Origin: Portulaca oleracea
Taxonomy: Eukaryota; Streptophyta; Magnoliopsida; Caryophyllales; Portulacaceae
Assembly: GCA_029582165.1 (NCBI GenBank)
Contig: CM055893.1
Location: 25,581,179 to 25,645,178, forward strand
Direction of reading: 5' to 3'
Length of the DNA: 64,000 bases
Shown: positions 21,509 to 31,842 of the stretch, piece by piece
How positions within the stretch are numbered: position 1 is the stretch's first letter
How the letters are laid out: each line of letters begins with the position of its first letter
Notes under the pieces: generated by a model
Database searches by the model: none
What the model was told of the DNA's origin: nothing
Seen by the model: the letters and a program-made list of their open reading frames with translations, nothing else
Made by a program: the position numbers and the translations under genes

Positions 21509-23615
21509 GGAAGTTTATGGTGATGGGACAAGCCTTCGTTTTTTTTTTGAGCGGGCAAAAATAAGGGCTCCATGGCCTTTTCACCAACATCAGTAAGGGC
21601 ATTTTAGTATTTTCATGGTTTCCGGCTAATATTGGCCGGAAAGTCACCTGGGAGCCATTTGTTTAACAATTTTGTCCCCTTTGAGTGCATTATAGAAATG
21701 TGGTCCCCCAATGGTCAGTTATTAAAAATGTATGGCACCTCCCAGCAAATTTTTGGATTTTTGCTGCTGGTTATTTTGATGTAGCCATAAAAGAACATTT
21801 ATGAAGGTAGCAAAAAGTTTACTTGGGCAAAAATACCAACAAGAGGACTTGGAATGACCTTTCGGGATTCAAAGGTGTAATCCAAATTTTCTGGGACAAT
21901 TAAGGATACCTCAAGACCAAAATAATTATGTAGATGATAGCCTTATGTAATAGTTTTCACATGGTTTTGGAATTTCGGGATTTCGATGAGTATAACCTAA
22001 GTTATAGTGTTTTTAATCGGGGTGCCCGGCGTATATACGATTTTTGGGGCAGTAAGTTCAGGGCCATTTTTAGGTATCAAGGAGGTCTTGTTAGCCTAAG
22101 TATTCAACATAAAAGTTATTGTATGCTCCGCAAGCTTTTCGGAATGGGGTTTTATACGTTCAAATGTCGGAGTGAAAAGTTATGACCCACCAAAGTAAGG
22201 TTCCAAGCCATGTCAAACCAGAATTTTAATTCACTGAGCCTTTTTCAGAGCTAATTTCCGGTGGCTTCGAAACCTTTTCTGAATTTGTGGTCAACATAAG
22301 AGTTATAGTATGTGATTCAAGCTTTCTATAGAGTACTAGCATACGTTCATACGATATATATTCTTTAAGTTATGAATTCTCAAAGTTCCCTTCCCGATCT
22401 GAAACTTCTGCAGAACCAGCCCTCTTGTTTGCTTCTTTTCAAGCCTTTACACTTATTTTTAGCTTTAACCCTTACTTGGAGAGTTGTAGAACTTATTTTT
22501 TAGCTTTCCGCAAAGTCCTCTTATGAAGTTTTTAGAGGTTTATAAAGGAAGTTATGCCTTCCGCAAACTTACTACAAAGTCCAAAAAATTCACCAATCTT
22601 TTAATTAAAAGTTTACTTTTATTAAGTTAATTAGGAGACTTCCCCCCTACCAAAAGAATCCAAGTTAATTCACTTTAGTGTTCGTATCTCAAGTGTGGTT
22701 CAAGAGGTCGTTGTTGCTCCCTGTTCTAGTCCAGTCAAGTTTTTCAAGTCACTTTAATTGCGGGTTCAACTTTAAGACACGCATATTGCCTGTACTTTAC
22801 CCAAACTAACTTATCCAAGTTCAAGTAAGCATGTTCTTTGGCTAATATGGATAATTATTGTTTTACATATTTTTCTAACCTAAATTTGGTCCCAACTCAA
22901 GTTACTTGTGCCAATAGTGCATTACCCAAGTCCAAAACTGGGCCAGTGTCAACCGGTTAACTTCGTCCGGACCTCCCGATCGGTCCGGTTATGCGCATAT
23001 GAAGGTTTAGTCTAATGATCGTAAGTAGGGACCACTCAGATATAATAATACAGCAAGCAAGTTTTAAGTGTTGTTATTTATCTTTTGTATTTGTTTAAAA
23101 TGAATTAAAATGCGCGGAATTAAATGAATTGCCTAAGTTTATTTCACTGTACATGGGGTATGCGTATTGAGTTTCGACTCATTTGCGAAAATGTTTTATG
23201 TTTTGTTTTAGGTGGTGCCCCAATGCTGATACACAGGTACCGAAAAGAAGTTTGACTAGATTGGGAAGCAGGAGGTCTCATTTATTCTAAAGTTATATGG
23301 TCTATTTTTTAGTTTTTATTGTTGTGGATCGTTGTGGTTACCAATTTGGAAGTTGGTTGTAATTTCTTAGGTTGGTTATAAAAAATTTTAATTCAAGGGT
23401 GTAATGTAAATTCTTCTTGATGAGTATGTGTCATGTTAGAGTATGCTTTGGGGGTTTTTCATTGTATCGGTGCTCGTTTTGATGGTTTATAAGCCTTGTC
23501 CATAATGATGACCGACGGTAATGCCTTCGGATTATATTTCTACTGCGCTAATCATTGGGTTATGAAGTGTTTAGTAATAATTTGGTGATTATAAATCTGG
23601 GGGCGTTACAAATAA

Positions 23616-24506
23616 TTGCTAATTATTATTTTTTATAAATTATTACATATACTTCATGTTCAAAAGGTGAAGTATTTTAATATCTGTCAGAATTAATCAG
23701 AGTCTCGGAAGGAAAGGCACATGCAATGGCTATTCATTTTTATCGCAATTATACAATATCAATTTTATGCCCAAGTATTTATATCATGCATTATATATTT
23801 TATGTTCAAATATTTTTACATGCGAAGCCAAGAACCAACATTATTATATTTTCTTGGCTCAATTTTTAGTGGACCCTTAACAGCATTGCCGGTACCTGTG
23901 TCTGAGTTAATAACTGACTCAGCTGTGCGCATAACGAAGAACAGGATCCTAGGGTTATATAGTCTGGCTCAACAATAATATAAAAAAGGGTTTCACACCC
24001 AGCAATATACATATTTGATTATATATTTTATCTGCAAATATCATGTTTTACTTGCATTATTTCCCTCTCTACCTATTGTAAAATGAATTGAAATAGCTGA
24101 AATAAAATGAATTTTACGTGATAGGGTTGCATTGTACTGAGGTCAAAACTCATATTCTATGTTTTGGTTTAGATGGCAGGTACCCATGGGGATATAGATC
24201 GGGGAAGAGAGGAACCACCAAGGTCAAAATAGCTAATTGAGACAATTGTATTAGTTAGATTGAACATCTTGTTCAAGTAGGGGTTTATAAGTAATTGAAC
24301 ATTAGTGATTCAATTAGAAATGGATCATCTTTTAATTTTCCTTTGTCCTTATTATTTTATTTTATCAGAGTACGTAGTAAAAGCCTTGCTTTCTCACTAT
24401 TTTTGAAAGTGGCAGTAACACTCCTGGTTTTACAAGCTTTCGCTAAATCAAGATTAAAAAGATTAAAATATTGCTAAGTAACACTCCAAAAGTCGGGGTT
24501 GTTACA
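23616..24506 (+). other. Last part of the composite's middle LTR
   Basis: This stretch aligns with 46130-46968 of the third LTR. It contains a purine-poor AT-rich segment and TTATATAGTCTGG near 23956, possibly the LTR's TATA region. It ends at GTTACA (24506), the interior boundary. No gene is present. Confidence 0.7.
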
Positions 24507-26410
24507 GATGGTATCAAAGCAGGTCGAGCCATAGGGTATAAAACTATATAAAAATCTGACCAATAAAATTTGTTGGCATAGGTGAGAGATTACGGGGTAT
24601 GGGTGATATCTTAATTTTGATTAAGTTTACTAACCTTTCGATGCTCTTGCTTCGTGTTATTGTGAGTTATATGCGATAATTTGTCGCGTATTATGTGAGT
24701 TATTATATGATAATTTAGAATTGCTTATATTAATGCATATCCTTTGTTTAATTTGTTGTGCTCGATAAAGTGTCATGATTAACAAGTATGTTTATAATAA
24801 ATATTATCTGCCTTAATATCTATTTATACTTATATGTTAGTTTCCATGATTAAGAAATTTTCAATATGACCTACTATGAGCCAGATGATTAATAAGTTCA
24901 TATTCCATGTCTTTGAAATTTTGCAAATATTGTGGTTATGCCTTGTTTGTGTATACATATGCAAGTGACTAATTATGAAGTATAGGATGATTATGTGAGA
25001 TACATATGCAGATAAATTATTGATTATGGTAGTTAAAAGTTATGTGACAAATTTGCTTTCTTTAATTATCTTTTACATGTTAGAAATACTCAGTTAAAAT
25101 TACCAGTCTTGTCTAATTATTAGTTCAAAAATTGGTTATAGGAATTCATAATTTGTATAATTGAGTATATTGACTGTGATAAAATTCTTGTGACATGTTG
25201 AAATGTTGACTACCTACCACATACTTAGTAATTCATATTTGGCTACATGGGTCTAGTTAGCTTGTTAAATATGAAATTATGAATTACTCGTGAAGTATCC
25301 ATTTTACATTACTGATTCATTTTCTACCAATATATAAATGTGAATTTTATAGGTTACAAATGTCATGCTAAGTAGCTAGTCATCCAATTTGGTGCTTCTT
25401 ACTTATTCACTAAAAATACTTAAATTTCTTGATTTTTATATAGTATGTCAAACTAGCTAATTTAGACTTGACATAGCTCGATTAAAAAAAAAAAAGAAAA
25501 AGAGAACCGTATTCCCTGTCATGATTGGTTGAAATAGTCAAGGAACCCATTTTGCGTTTCTTTATTCATTTGTCTGGTTTCTAAAATTCCTTGATTCCAT
25601 ATGAAGGTGCTAGAATAATTAATACATGTAATATATTGCTCATTTAAAGGTGGTGTCATGATTAGTTAAGATATTTATGCGCACATGTTGTGATGCATAA
25701 TGCCTGTGAGAAATTTCTTTTTCATAATGAAATGTGCATATGATATATTATATATGACATATACTTATAGTATGTTGTCGAGAGTATGTTGTCGAGAATA
25801 TGTTGTCGAGAATATGCCTGTTATACAACTACATATAGGTTCTACCATAATTCATGAAATCTTATTATTGCCTGTGTATCTACGGAAATTAATTCATGTT
25901 AATCATTTCTTACATGGTAAATATATTAGATATCATATACTCCTAGTTTTCGTGACATATGAGTTAAATAGGTTACAAAAGTCATTAGTTGCTAGGATTT
26001 ATGTTACCTTTAATTTATATGTACTTCTTAATTCATGGGTATATATTTATGCATACACATTTGTGTCATTAACTGTTTCATAATGCGAGAACCTTAGTAC
26101 TATTTAAGGATATAAGTTTTGTAGTCATTAAAATAAAATTAGTCATGTCTCATGCATTTTCCTTCAAGTTGATAAATATTTCATTCTTTAAACTATTTCA
26201 TGTTTTGAGTTCTCATTGATTTATTTTGACAAAATTATATTATTTGTCACATATCCAACATGCATGTTTAGTTATTAATTTGATAAGAGTATTTTGAGTT
26301 GTATAATAATAAGTTCAATTCATAACGTGCATGCATAGGGTAGAAATAAAGTTATGTAACTTGTTGCTTCCTTAATATGGATAAGTGCTTTACGTGAGTG
26401 ATATATGTGG
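24507..26410 (+). repeat. Interior copy 2 of the composite, first segment
   Basis: This is noncoding, AT-rich sequence. From about 25,150 it aligns with 14057 onward. It includes a local expansion near 25,770-25,815 where TATGTTGTCGAGA repeats three times, against one unit in copy 1. It is interrupted at 26411 by copia element A. The open frame 25700-26083 has no recognisable domain. Confidence 0.8.
24509..24520 (+). other. tRNA-iMet-type primer binding site of the composite
   Basis: TGGTATCAAAGC lies two bases after the LTR end at 24506 and differs at one position from the canonical TGGTATCAGAGC. It defines the plus orientation of interior copy 2. The equivalent site of copy 1 was lost in the left deletion. 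Confidence 0.88.
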
Positions 26411-27244
26411 TGTTGAAAATGTCCCGACAATGTTCGATATACACGGAGATTAAACCAAAGTGATATAGTAATTATATGTCCTGCTAGAGACCTCTATAAT
26501 TAGTAATTAAATATGTTTAATTACAATTATATTATTTGGTCCTACTGGGTCACACAAGTCAGTGCCCTGGAACAATGCATGTAACCTAAGTAATATTGTA
26601 TTACGTTTAGAAAAGTTGGAAACTGATTTCTGTGAGAAATCTGCCCAACACGGACCGAATTGGGCTTAACACGGACCGTGTTGACGGTCCGTGTTGAGAC
26701 ACCACGGTCCGAATTAATGGACCTTCTGGAGTCCAATACGGACCGTGTTGTTTCGACACGGACCGTGTTGGGCCTGAGAAGCGCGTCGTTGCGTTAAGTT
26801 TGGCCCTTTAGGGTTTTGAATCTTTCCCTAGGTTTTCTAAACACTATATAAAGGGGTCTCTGTGAGAGATTATTCAAAACCAACTGCCTGAGACTCTTAG
26901 AGAGATACCAGGATGATTTCCTGAGTTCCTCTCTCTTTTAGATTTGCAGTTCCAGTTTCAGGAAACATTATTTGTTTCCGAAACAATCTCACATACATCT
27001 TAGATTGAGATTCGTCTCGATCGGGTCGATCTAGCAGTCGGGTTCCCGGAGTGCTGCGTGGACTTTCAGTAGAGGATTTCAGCATTGGAATCTCGAAGGT
27101 CAACCTCTTCATCAGCCGGATTAGCGATCAAGTATAATTACTTAAGCCTCTGCAATTGTTGTGATTAATTGTTTTATAATTGTTATGAATATTCCGCCAA
27201 TTAATCAGTATCTGTTTAGGAAATAGATAACCTAAAACCTAACA
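26411..27244 (+). repeat. 5' LTR of copia A
   Basis: It matches 36535-37370 closely. It has a palindrome array (26647-26770) and a TATA box TATATAAA at 26845-26852. It ends CCTAACA just before the primer site. Confidence 0.93.
26647..26770. repeat. Array of ACACGGACCGTGT-type palindromes in copia A 5' LTR
   Basis: Full or half copies of the odd palindrome CAACACGGACCGTGTTG occur about six times in 124 bp, about 75-200 bp upstream of the LTR TATA box. The same array lies in the 3' LTR at 36770-36898. Confidence 0.85.
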
Positions 27245-27245
27245 G

Positions 27246-27257
27246 TGGTATCGGAGC
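27246..27257 (+). other. Primer binding site of copia A
   Basis: TGGTATCGGAGC starts one base after the LTR and differs once from the initiator-Met primer site TGGTATCAGAGC. Confidence 0.88.
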
Positions 27258-27639
27258 CACCAATTGCATGCTAAAGTATTGTACTTGTATTCATAAGTAA
27301 TTTTGTCAATAGTTGAATTATATTATGAATATGCTAGAGTAGATTTATGCCTAAAATTTTGAATCTGTATGAAAGTTTTAATCTTTATTGTTCATGATAG
27401 TAAATCTGGAATTTCATTGTAAAATTTCATGTTTTGTTATTATTTATTTCTTCTGCCTTTATTTAATCGATTTTATGTTTGTTTAATCGTTAAATATAAC
27501 ATAAACTTGATTCAATTTTGAATGTTTTAGAAACAATCTTGGTTAGTATTGTTAAACGGTAGGCAATACATACAATAGGTAAAAATTCGCAAAATAGGGT
27601 TTTGTAGAATTATTTTCTGATTTAGTTTATTTACGGTAA

Positions 27640-28445
27640 ATATGAAAAATAGAAATAAAATATCAAAAGAATTCGAAAATTTCTGAAAATGTTACTAGAG
27701 GTGTCTATAAGTGTTCTGGACTTTCCATAATATTTGTATATTTTTCCCAATTAAAATGGATTTTTAATTGAGTTTTCAGTTCTGAAGAGAATTAAAAATC
27801 GTTTAATTATCTGAATTTTATAAATTTGTATAAATTTGTAAAATTGCTGAAAATTTTACAGTAGGTTACTAGGTAACCATAATTTTAGGGAAATTGTTTT
27901 CGTTAATTTATCCGGTCAAATTATATTTTTTTAATTTAGATTTTCAGGTCTGAGAGAAATAAATCTGTTGCTTCTCCGAATTTTGTATATTTATAGAAAT
28001 TTGCAAATTTTCTGAACATTTTATAGTAGGTTACTGGGTAACCATTCTGTTGTGTATAAATTTTTCGTGAATTTTCGAAATTGTTAACTAATTTTCCTTT
28101 AATTTATAGATTAACAGAAAAGTAAAATTGTTTACTTCTCTGATTTTTATTCTAATTTTAGAAATTTGATAAAAATCTGAATATTTTACAGTAGCATATT
28201 GGATGAATCTACTGTATGGAAAAATTATAAAATTTGATTGTTAAACTTATCGGACTGTTATTATTTATTTTCCTCTTAAATGGAGAATTAAAATGTTTAA
28301 TTCCCTAAAATTTTACAATCTTTTGAAAATTGTTAAAATTCTGGAAAATATTCATATTGGGTTATTAGATAACACTATAATATGAAATTATTAAATTCGA
28401 TAAGTTATGATATTTTTTATTTAAGTTTTTCATTCAAGAAATTAA
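27640..28445 (+). repeat. Diverged tandem repeat, 165-bp unit, about 4-5 copies
   Basis: A motif reading CTGAAAATTTTACAGTAGGTTACT in its clearest copy (first 20 bases CTGAAAATTTTACAGTAGGT) recurs at 165-bp spacing. The GTAG anchor is at 27861, 28026 and 28191, with weaker copies near 27694 and 28356. Between anchors, each unit has a run of the type CTGAGAGAAATAAA...TTCTCCGAATTTT. Copies are much diverged, so the array is old. It forms the leader of copia A between the primer site and the first coding remnant. Confidence 0.8.
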
Positions 28446-28459
28446 CCGAAATTGGGAAG

Positions 28460-28495
28460 CAACACGGACCGTGTTGATCCAACACGGACCGTGTT
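28460..28495. repeat. Two CAACACGGACCGTGTTG palindromes outside the LTR
   Basis: Two copies (28460-28476 perfect, 28480-28495 lacking the last base) follow the 165-bp array. They are identical in core to those in the LTRs of copia A but lie in its interior leader. Confidence 0.85.
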
Positions 28496-28499
28496 ACCA

Positions 28500-31148
28500 G
28501 CAGTTTTGGTGAATTCGTGTGTTTTAGGGTTTGTAATTAATTTTAGAAATTAATTATTTTATCCTATTACTACTAAATCAGTTCATAGGCATAAATCTAT
28601 TAGTTTGTAAAGTTTAGGAAACTTACAATATCTTTAAAAGATATAGTATCTTTTAGATTCCTTGATTTTAGGAAAATCAAGTATTTTGTATGTATGAGTA
28701 TAAAATCATAAATCTGTTAAGGTAATTAAGATAAAATTTGGAATTTTGTTTATTTTATCATGCAATCTTTTAGGAAACCATATTTAATAATTGTTTCCTT
28801 ATATATGTTGTATTGCAATTATATATGTCTTTATAATTTGTTATTTAAGCATGTGTTATATTTGATATAATTATTGCAATATTACATGTTTTGCATGTGC
28901 TTCTAGTATGGCCATAGATAGTCGGTTTTACCGGTCTGCGTACCGGGTTGGGTGAAATACGGCATGCGTGCTGTCGTTGAATTAATTTAAATTTAATTTT
29001 TCAGTTAAGTTATTTTAATTCATGTAAGGTCTCTTTAAAGAGGTCCACTTTGTAAATTTGTTGTAATTGGAGACATCAAGTTGAGTGGGAGCCCAACAGC
29101 AATGGAGGTGGTGATTCGAGTGGGAGCCCATCCAAGGAAGTTGCAAAACCCAAGAAGAGTTTCTTGAACACTGTCAAGGCTTAGTTAAAATTAATTTGAT
29201 TAAGTCTAGGTGGCCATACTAGGGGTTTTATTTATGTTTTAAGTTTGTTATAACATGTTGTTTTATTATGCCTTTTATGCTTTTCGAAAGAGTTCACCTA
29301 GAATTGCATGCTTAGGATAATAAAACCTACTCTCAAAATGAATTATTGTTCAACCTATCGAAACACCACTTAGATGGATAAATAAAGAAAGCCAAAGCGA
29401 ATTATTTGTCCATCATTAATAAGTAGAGTGGGATCTAGGTCAATTCAAATTGGCTATCAAAATAGTTTTGGGCCAAGAGCAGAGGAAGAGAAATATTGTA
29501 TTCGATACAAATTTCTTGCCAAGAGTCATTTTGAATGATCGATCATAAGATGATCCACCAAAGATAACATGGGATCGAGTTTTGTTTGGCCAAAGTCCAC
29601 TTGAGCCCATGAGTCTTGTGGGTCTTGGTAAATTAAAACATTAAATGAGAGTTGATAAAGTGTTTTGATTTGAAATTAAAATTAGTTTAATTTCTTTTGA
29701 TGAATAATAACTAAAATGAACCAACTTGTCTCGTAGAATTATTTATGTTTTTTCACTCAAACATCCACCACTAATAAAATATTGTTTTCTTCTTGAGAAA
29801 GAGAAAAACAATTAACACCAATTCCTTAATTGGCATTGCCATCGCAAGATTGTCTTGAAGGCGATTAAAAGAAACATGTCTTTGATATAACATTGAGCTA
29901 GGCATCAATATTAAGAGGTCAATCAAGTCAAATGAATACATGTAATGTCATAGTATTCATACAATTTTAACTTCAAAATGTTTGAAGATTAGAGGAAGGA
30001 TTTCAATATTACCAACACAAAACCAAGTTCATCGAACTAGTTAGAGTTGATAAATATGAAACCAATGACCAGATAGTCTCGGCTGAGCTAGATAAGGGCC
30101 AATTGGTGGCACTCATGTTCTGAAATAATTTGAATATTTTAAAACATGAGATACCTCGGATCCTCTTGAGCCAAAAGATTGACGACCAAAGATAGTCTTT
30201 TAGTGAAAGGGAAAATAAGATTTAAGAAATCTATCAAAGACAAGAAGTCAAAGGAAAGGTAAGGACAAACAGTTGTACATACCCAACCAATGACAAAGAA
30301 TCGTTAACAACCAGATCATGTATGACACTGGGAGCGTGAATAACTATAAGGAAGACTTGAGATATGATTTCAATTCTAGGAAAATGCGTATATGATACAC
30401 ACTATCCTTATTAAACCCACTTTGAGTATAAGATACAGGCTGTGAAACTCACATTTATGCAAATGTGCAGTATCTACAGCAAAGTAGATGTGTTTTGAAG
30501 GATGAGAGTCAGCCTACAAATAGGAACATGCAATTAGTTGTAGTTCCTTATGAAGAGTTGATTGTTTTCCTCAAAACTTATAAGAGAAATATATAGGTGA
30601 TTCTATGTTCTCATTATAAGTAGAAATTTAATTTCTTACTCTTAATTAGAGAGAGAGAGGATCTCGGATAAACACACCTAACACATCGAAACCAAAAGGT
30701 TTAAAAAGAATAAACTCATGTTCAAACATAAAACTTGTAACTATCTATTAAGTCATGCAAATCAGAGTGCATTTAGAAGCATCACAGTGATAAACTTTTG
30801 AATGATAAGACTTTGAAACATGTGATGTCTGCAACGCATGACTATACCTTTTACAAGAAAGGGTGAACGTGTCGACAAACACTTATACATATGGATGTAT
30901 GTAGTCCATTTGAGCACAAGTACAAGGGATGAATTACATCAAATCTTCAATGATGAATAAAATAATTCATGGTGATTCATGTCTATGAGATTCATCTGAA
31001 GCTGGAATCTTAAAATAGTTTAAAGATTTCCAAAATGTAGTCTTGGCGAAATAATGAGAGCACCTAGATACGATCGAAAGGATGCTAATGGTTGAGCCAA
31101 GAATTTGAAAAAATGACTCAAATGAAACATAATTCTTGCACTATAAGC
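28500..31148 (+). other. Copia A interior, degraded leader and gag region
   Basis: No gag domain survives in a form I can identify, though the position between leader and pre-integrase implies it. The repeated phrase GAGTGGGAGCCCA (29080-29130) resembles part of a copia purine tract. The rest is AT-rich with many stops in all frames. Confidence 0.45.
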
Positions 31149-31842
31149 TTTGGTCATATTAATCATAAATGCATTCAGAAAACTGCATAGTGCGAGATTT
31201 TGGAAAACCTAAACTTTGAAAAGTTCAATGTTTATAAAGCATGTCTGATGGGTAAGATGACTAAAACACCTCTTATTGGAATTGGTGAACAAGCTAATGA
31301 CTTATTAGGATGCAAATATATTGATGTATGTGGGCCTATGAGCACTAGTCCTAAGAAGAAGGTTTACAGTATTATTTCATCACTTTCAGTGACGATTTTT
31401 TTTTTTTAGTAGATATGGGTATATCTACTTAATGCGCCACAAGTTCAAATCCTTTGAAAATGTTCAAAGAATTTCAAAGTGAAGTACAAAACCAACTTGG
31501 CAAGAAAATCAAACCCCTTCAATTAGGTTGAGGAGGTGAGTATTTGAGCCAAAGATTTCGTTGACCATTCCAGAGAACGTGGAATTGTTTCATGACTCTC
31601 TCCTCTGGGAATACGACATCTCAATGACGTATCTAAGAGGAGGAATCACACCTTATTAGATATGGTGCGATCAATGATGGTTGAGTCAACATTGTCTGTT
31701 ACCTTTTGGGGATACACGCAGTTAACCATAGCTTTAATTACTGAATAAAGATTCTCTGAAGCACTAGAGAAAAGAGGTTCTTGAACCATTTTCTCAAAGA
31801 AAGAAGTACACTTCCACAAACTGTTGTAGAGGAAAGTGTTTG
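31149..31842 (+). pseudogene. Copia A pre-integrase and integrase core relic
   Basis: From 31149 the frame reads a GHIN motif, then CLMGKMTKTP, the usual end of the pre-integrase zinc-binding domain. It continues with DLLGCKYIDVCGPMS, the start of the integrase core. It then decays: a T-run near 31390 breaks the frame. Further integrase-like pieces follow in other frames, including QLGKKIKPL, GGEYLSQ, a fragment with RERGIVS-type similarity, and a tract near 31,690 equivalent to ESTLSVTFWGYA. The histidine, cysteine and acidic catalytic positions cannot all be accounted for, so this is a dead gene. It is cut at about 31,843 by a gypsy LTR fragment. Confidence 0.75.

Larger units (their letters stand above)
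20544..21755 (+). mobile_element. Pack-MULE (Mutator-like) with long terminal inverted repeats
   Basis: Terminal inverted repeats of about 120 bp (20544-20666 and 21633-21755) start CAAAAATTTGCTGGGAGGTG. The element is flanked by a perfect 10-bp duplication, GATTTTTGCT (20534-20543 and 21756-21765). Long TIRs with a 9-11 bp TSD are diagnostic of Mutator-like elements. The interior has no transposase but holds fragments of a host-type coding sequence (20881-21270 and 21318-21450), which makes it a Pack-MULE. An (AG)n microsatellite lies at about 21470-21506. Confidence 0.93.
19344..23610 (+). mobile_element. Solo gypsy-type LTR inserted in the composite's middle LTR
   Basis: The stretch starts TGTAATAACCTGACC and ends GGGGGCGTTACA. 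Flanks are ACTAA (19339-19343) and AATAA (23611-23615), four of five identical. The third LTR of the composite (near 46,130) shows the uninterrupted site. No second LTR or interior is present, so it is a solo LTR left by LTR-LTR recombination, or at least an LTR-only insertion. It carries its own Pack-MULE (20544-21755), leaving about 3 kb of LTR. A GC-rich leader-like block lies at about 19,960-20,050. Strand is inferred from the leader block and general form. Confidence 0.82.
17175..24506 (+). repeat. Middle LTR of the composite, carrying two insertions
   Basis: It begins TGTAACAGCCC and ends GGTTGTTACA, immediately followed by a primer site. It is paralogous to 44157-46968. The 7.3-kb span includes a hAT-type element (18189-19003) and a 4.3-kb solo LTR (19344-23610); without them it is about 2.24 kb. 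A GC-rich proline-type block around 17840-18080 resembles the leader blocks of the other gypsy LTRs. Short frames in it (17792-17977, 18104-18322) recur in the other LTR and are not genes. Confidence 0.92.

Noticed and set aside
24509..24520. tRNA gene fragment
   Set aside because: Only the 12-base primer complement is present and it sits at an LTR boundary; no cloverleaf can be drawn.
25700..26083. 127-aa open frame
   Set aside because: Lies in the AT-rich noncoding interior of the composite, shows no domain and is not open in the paralogous copy.
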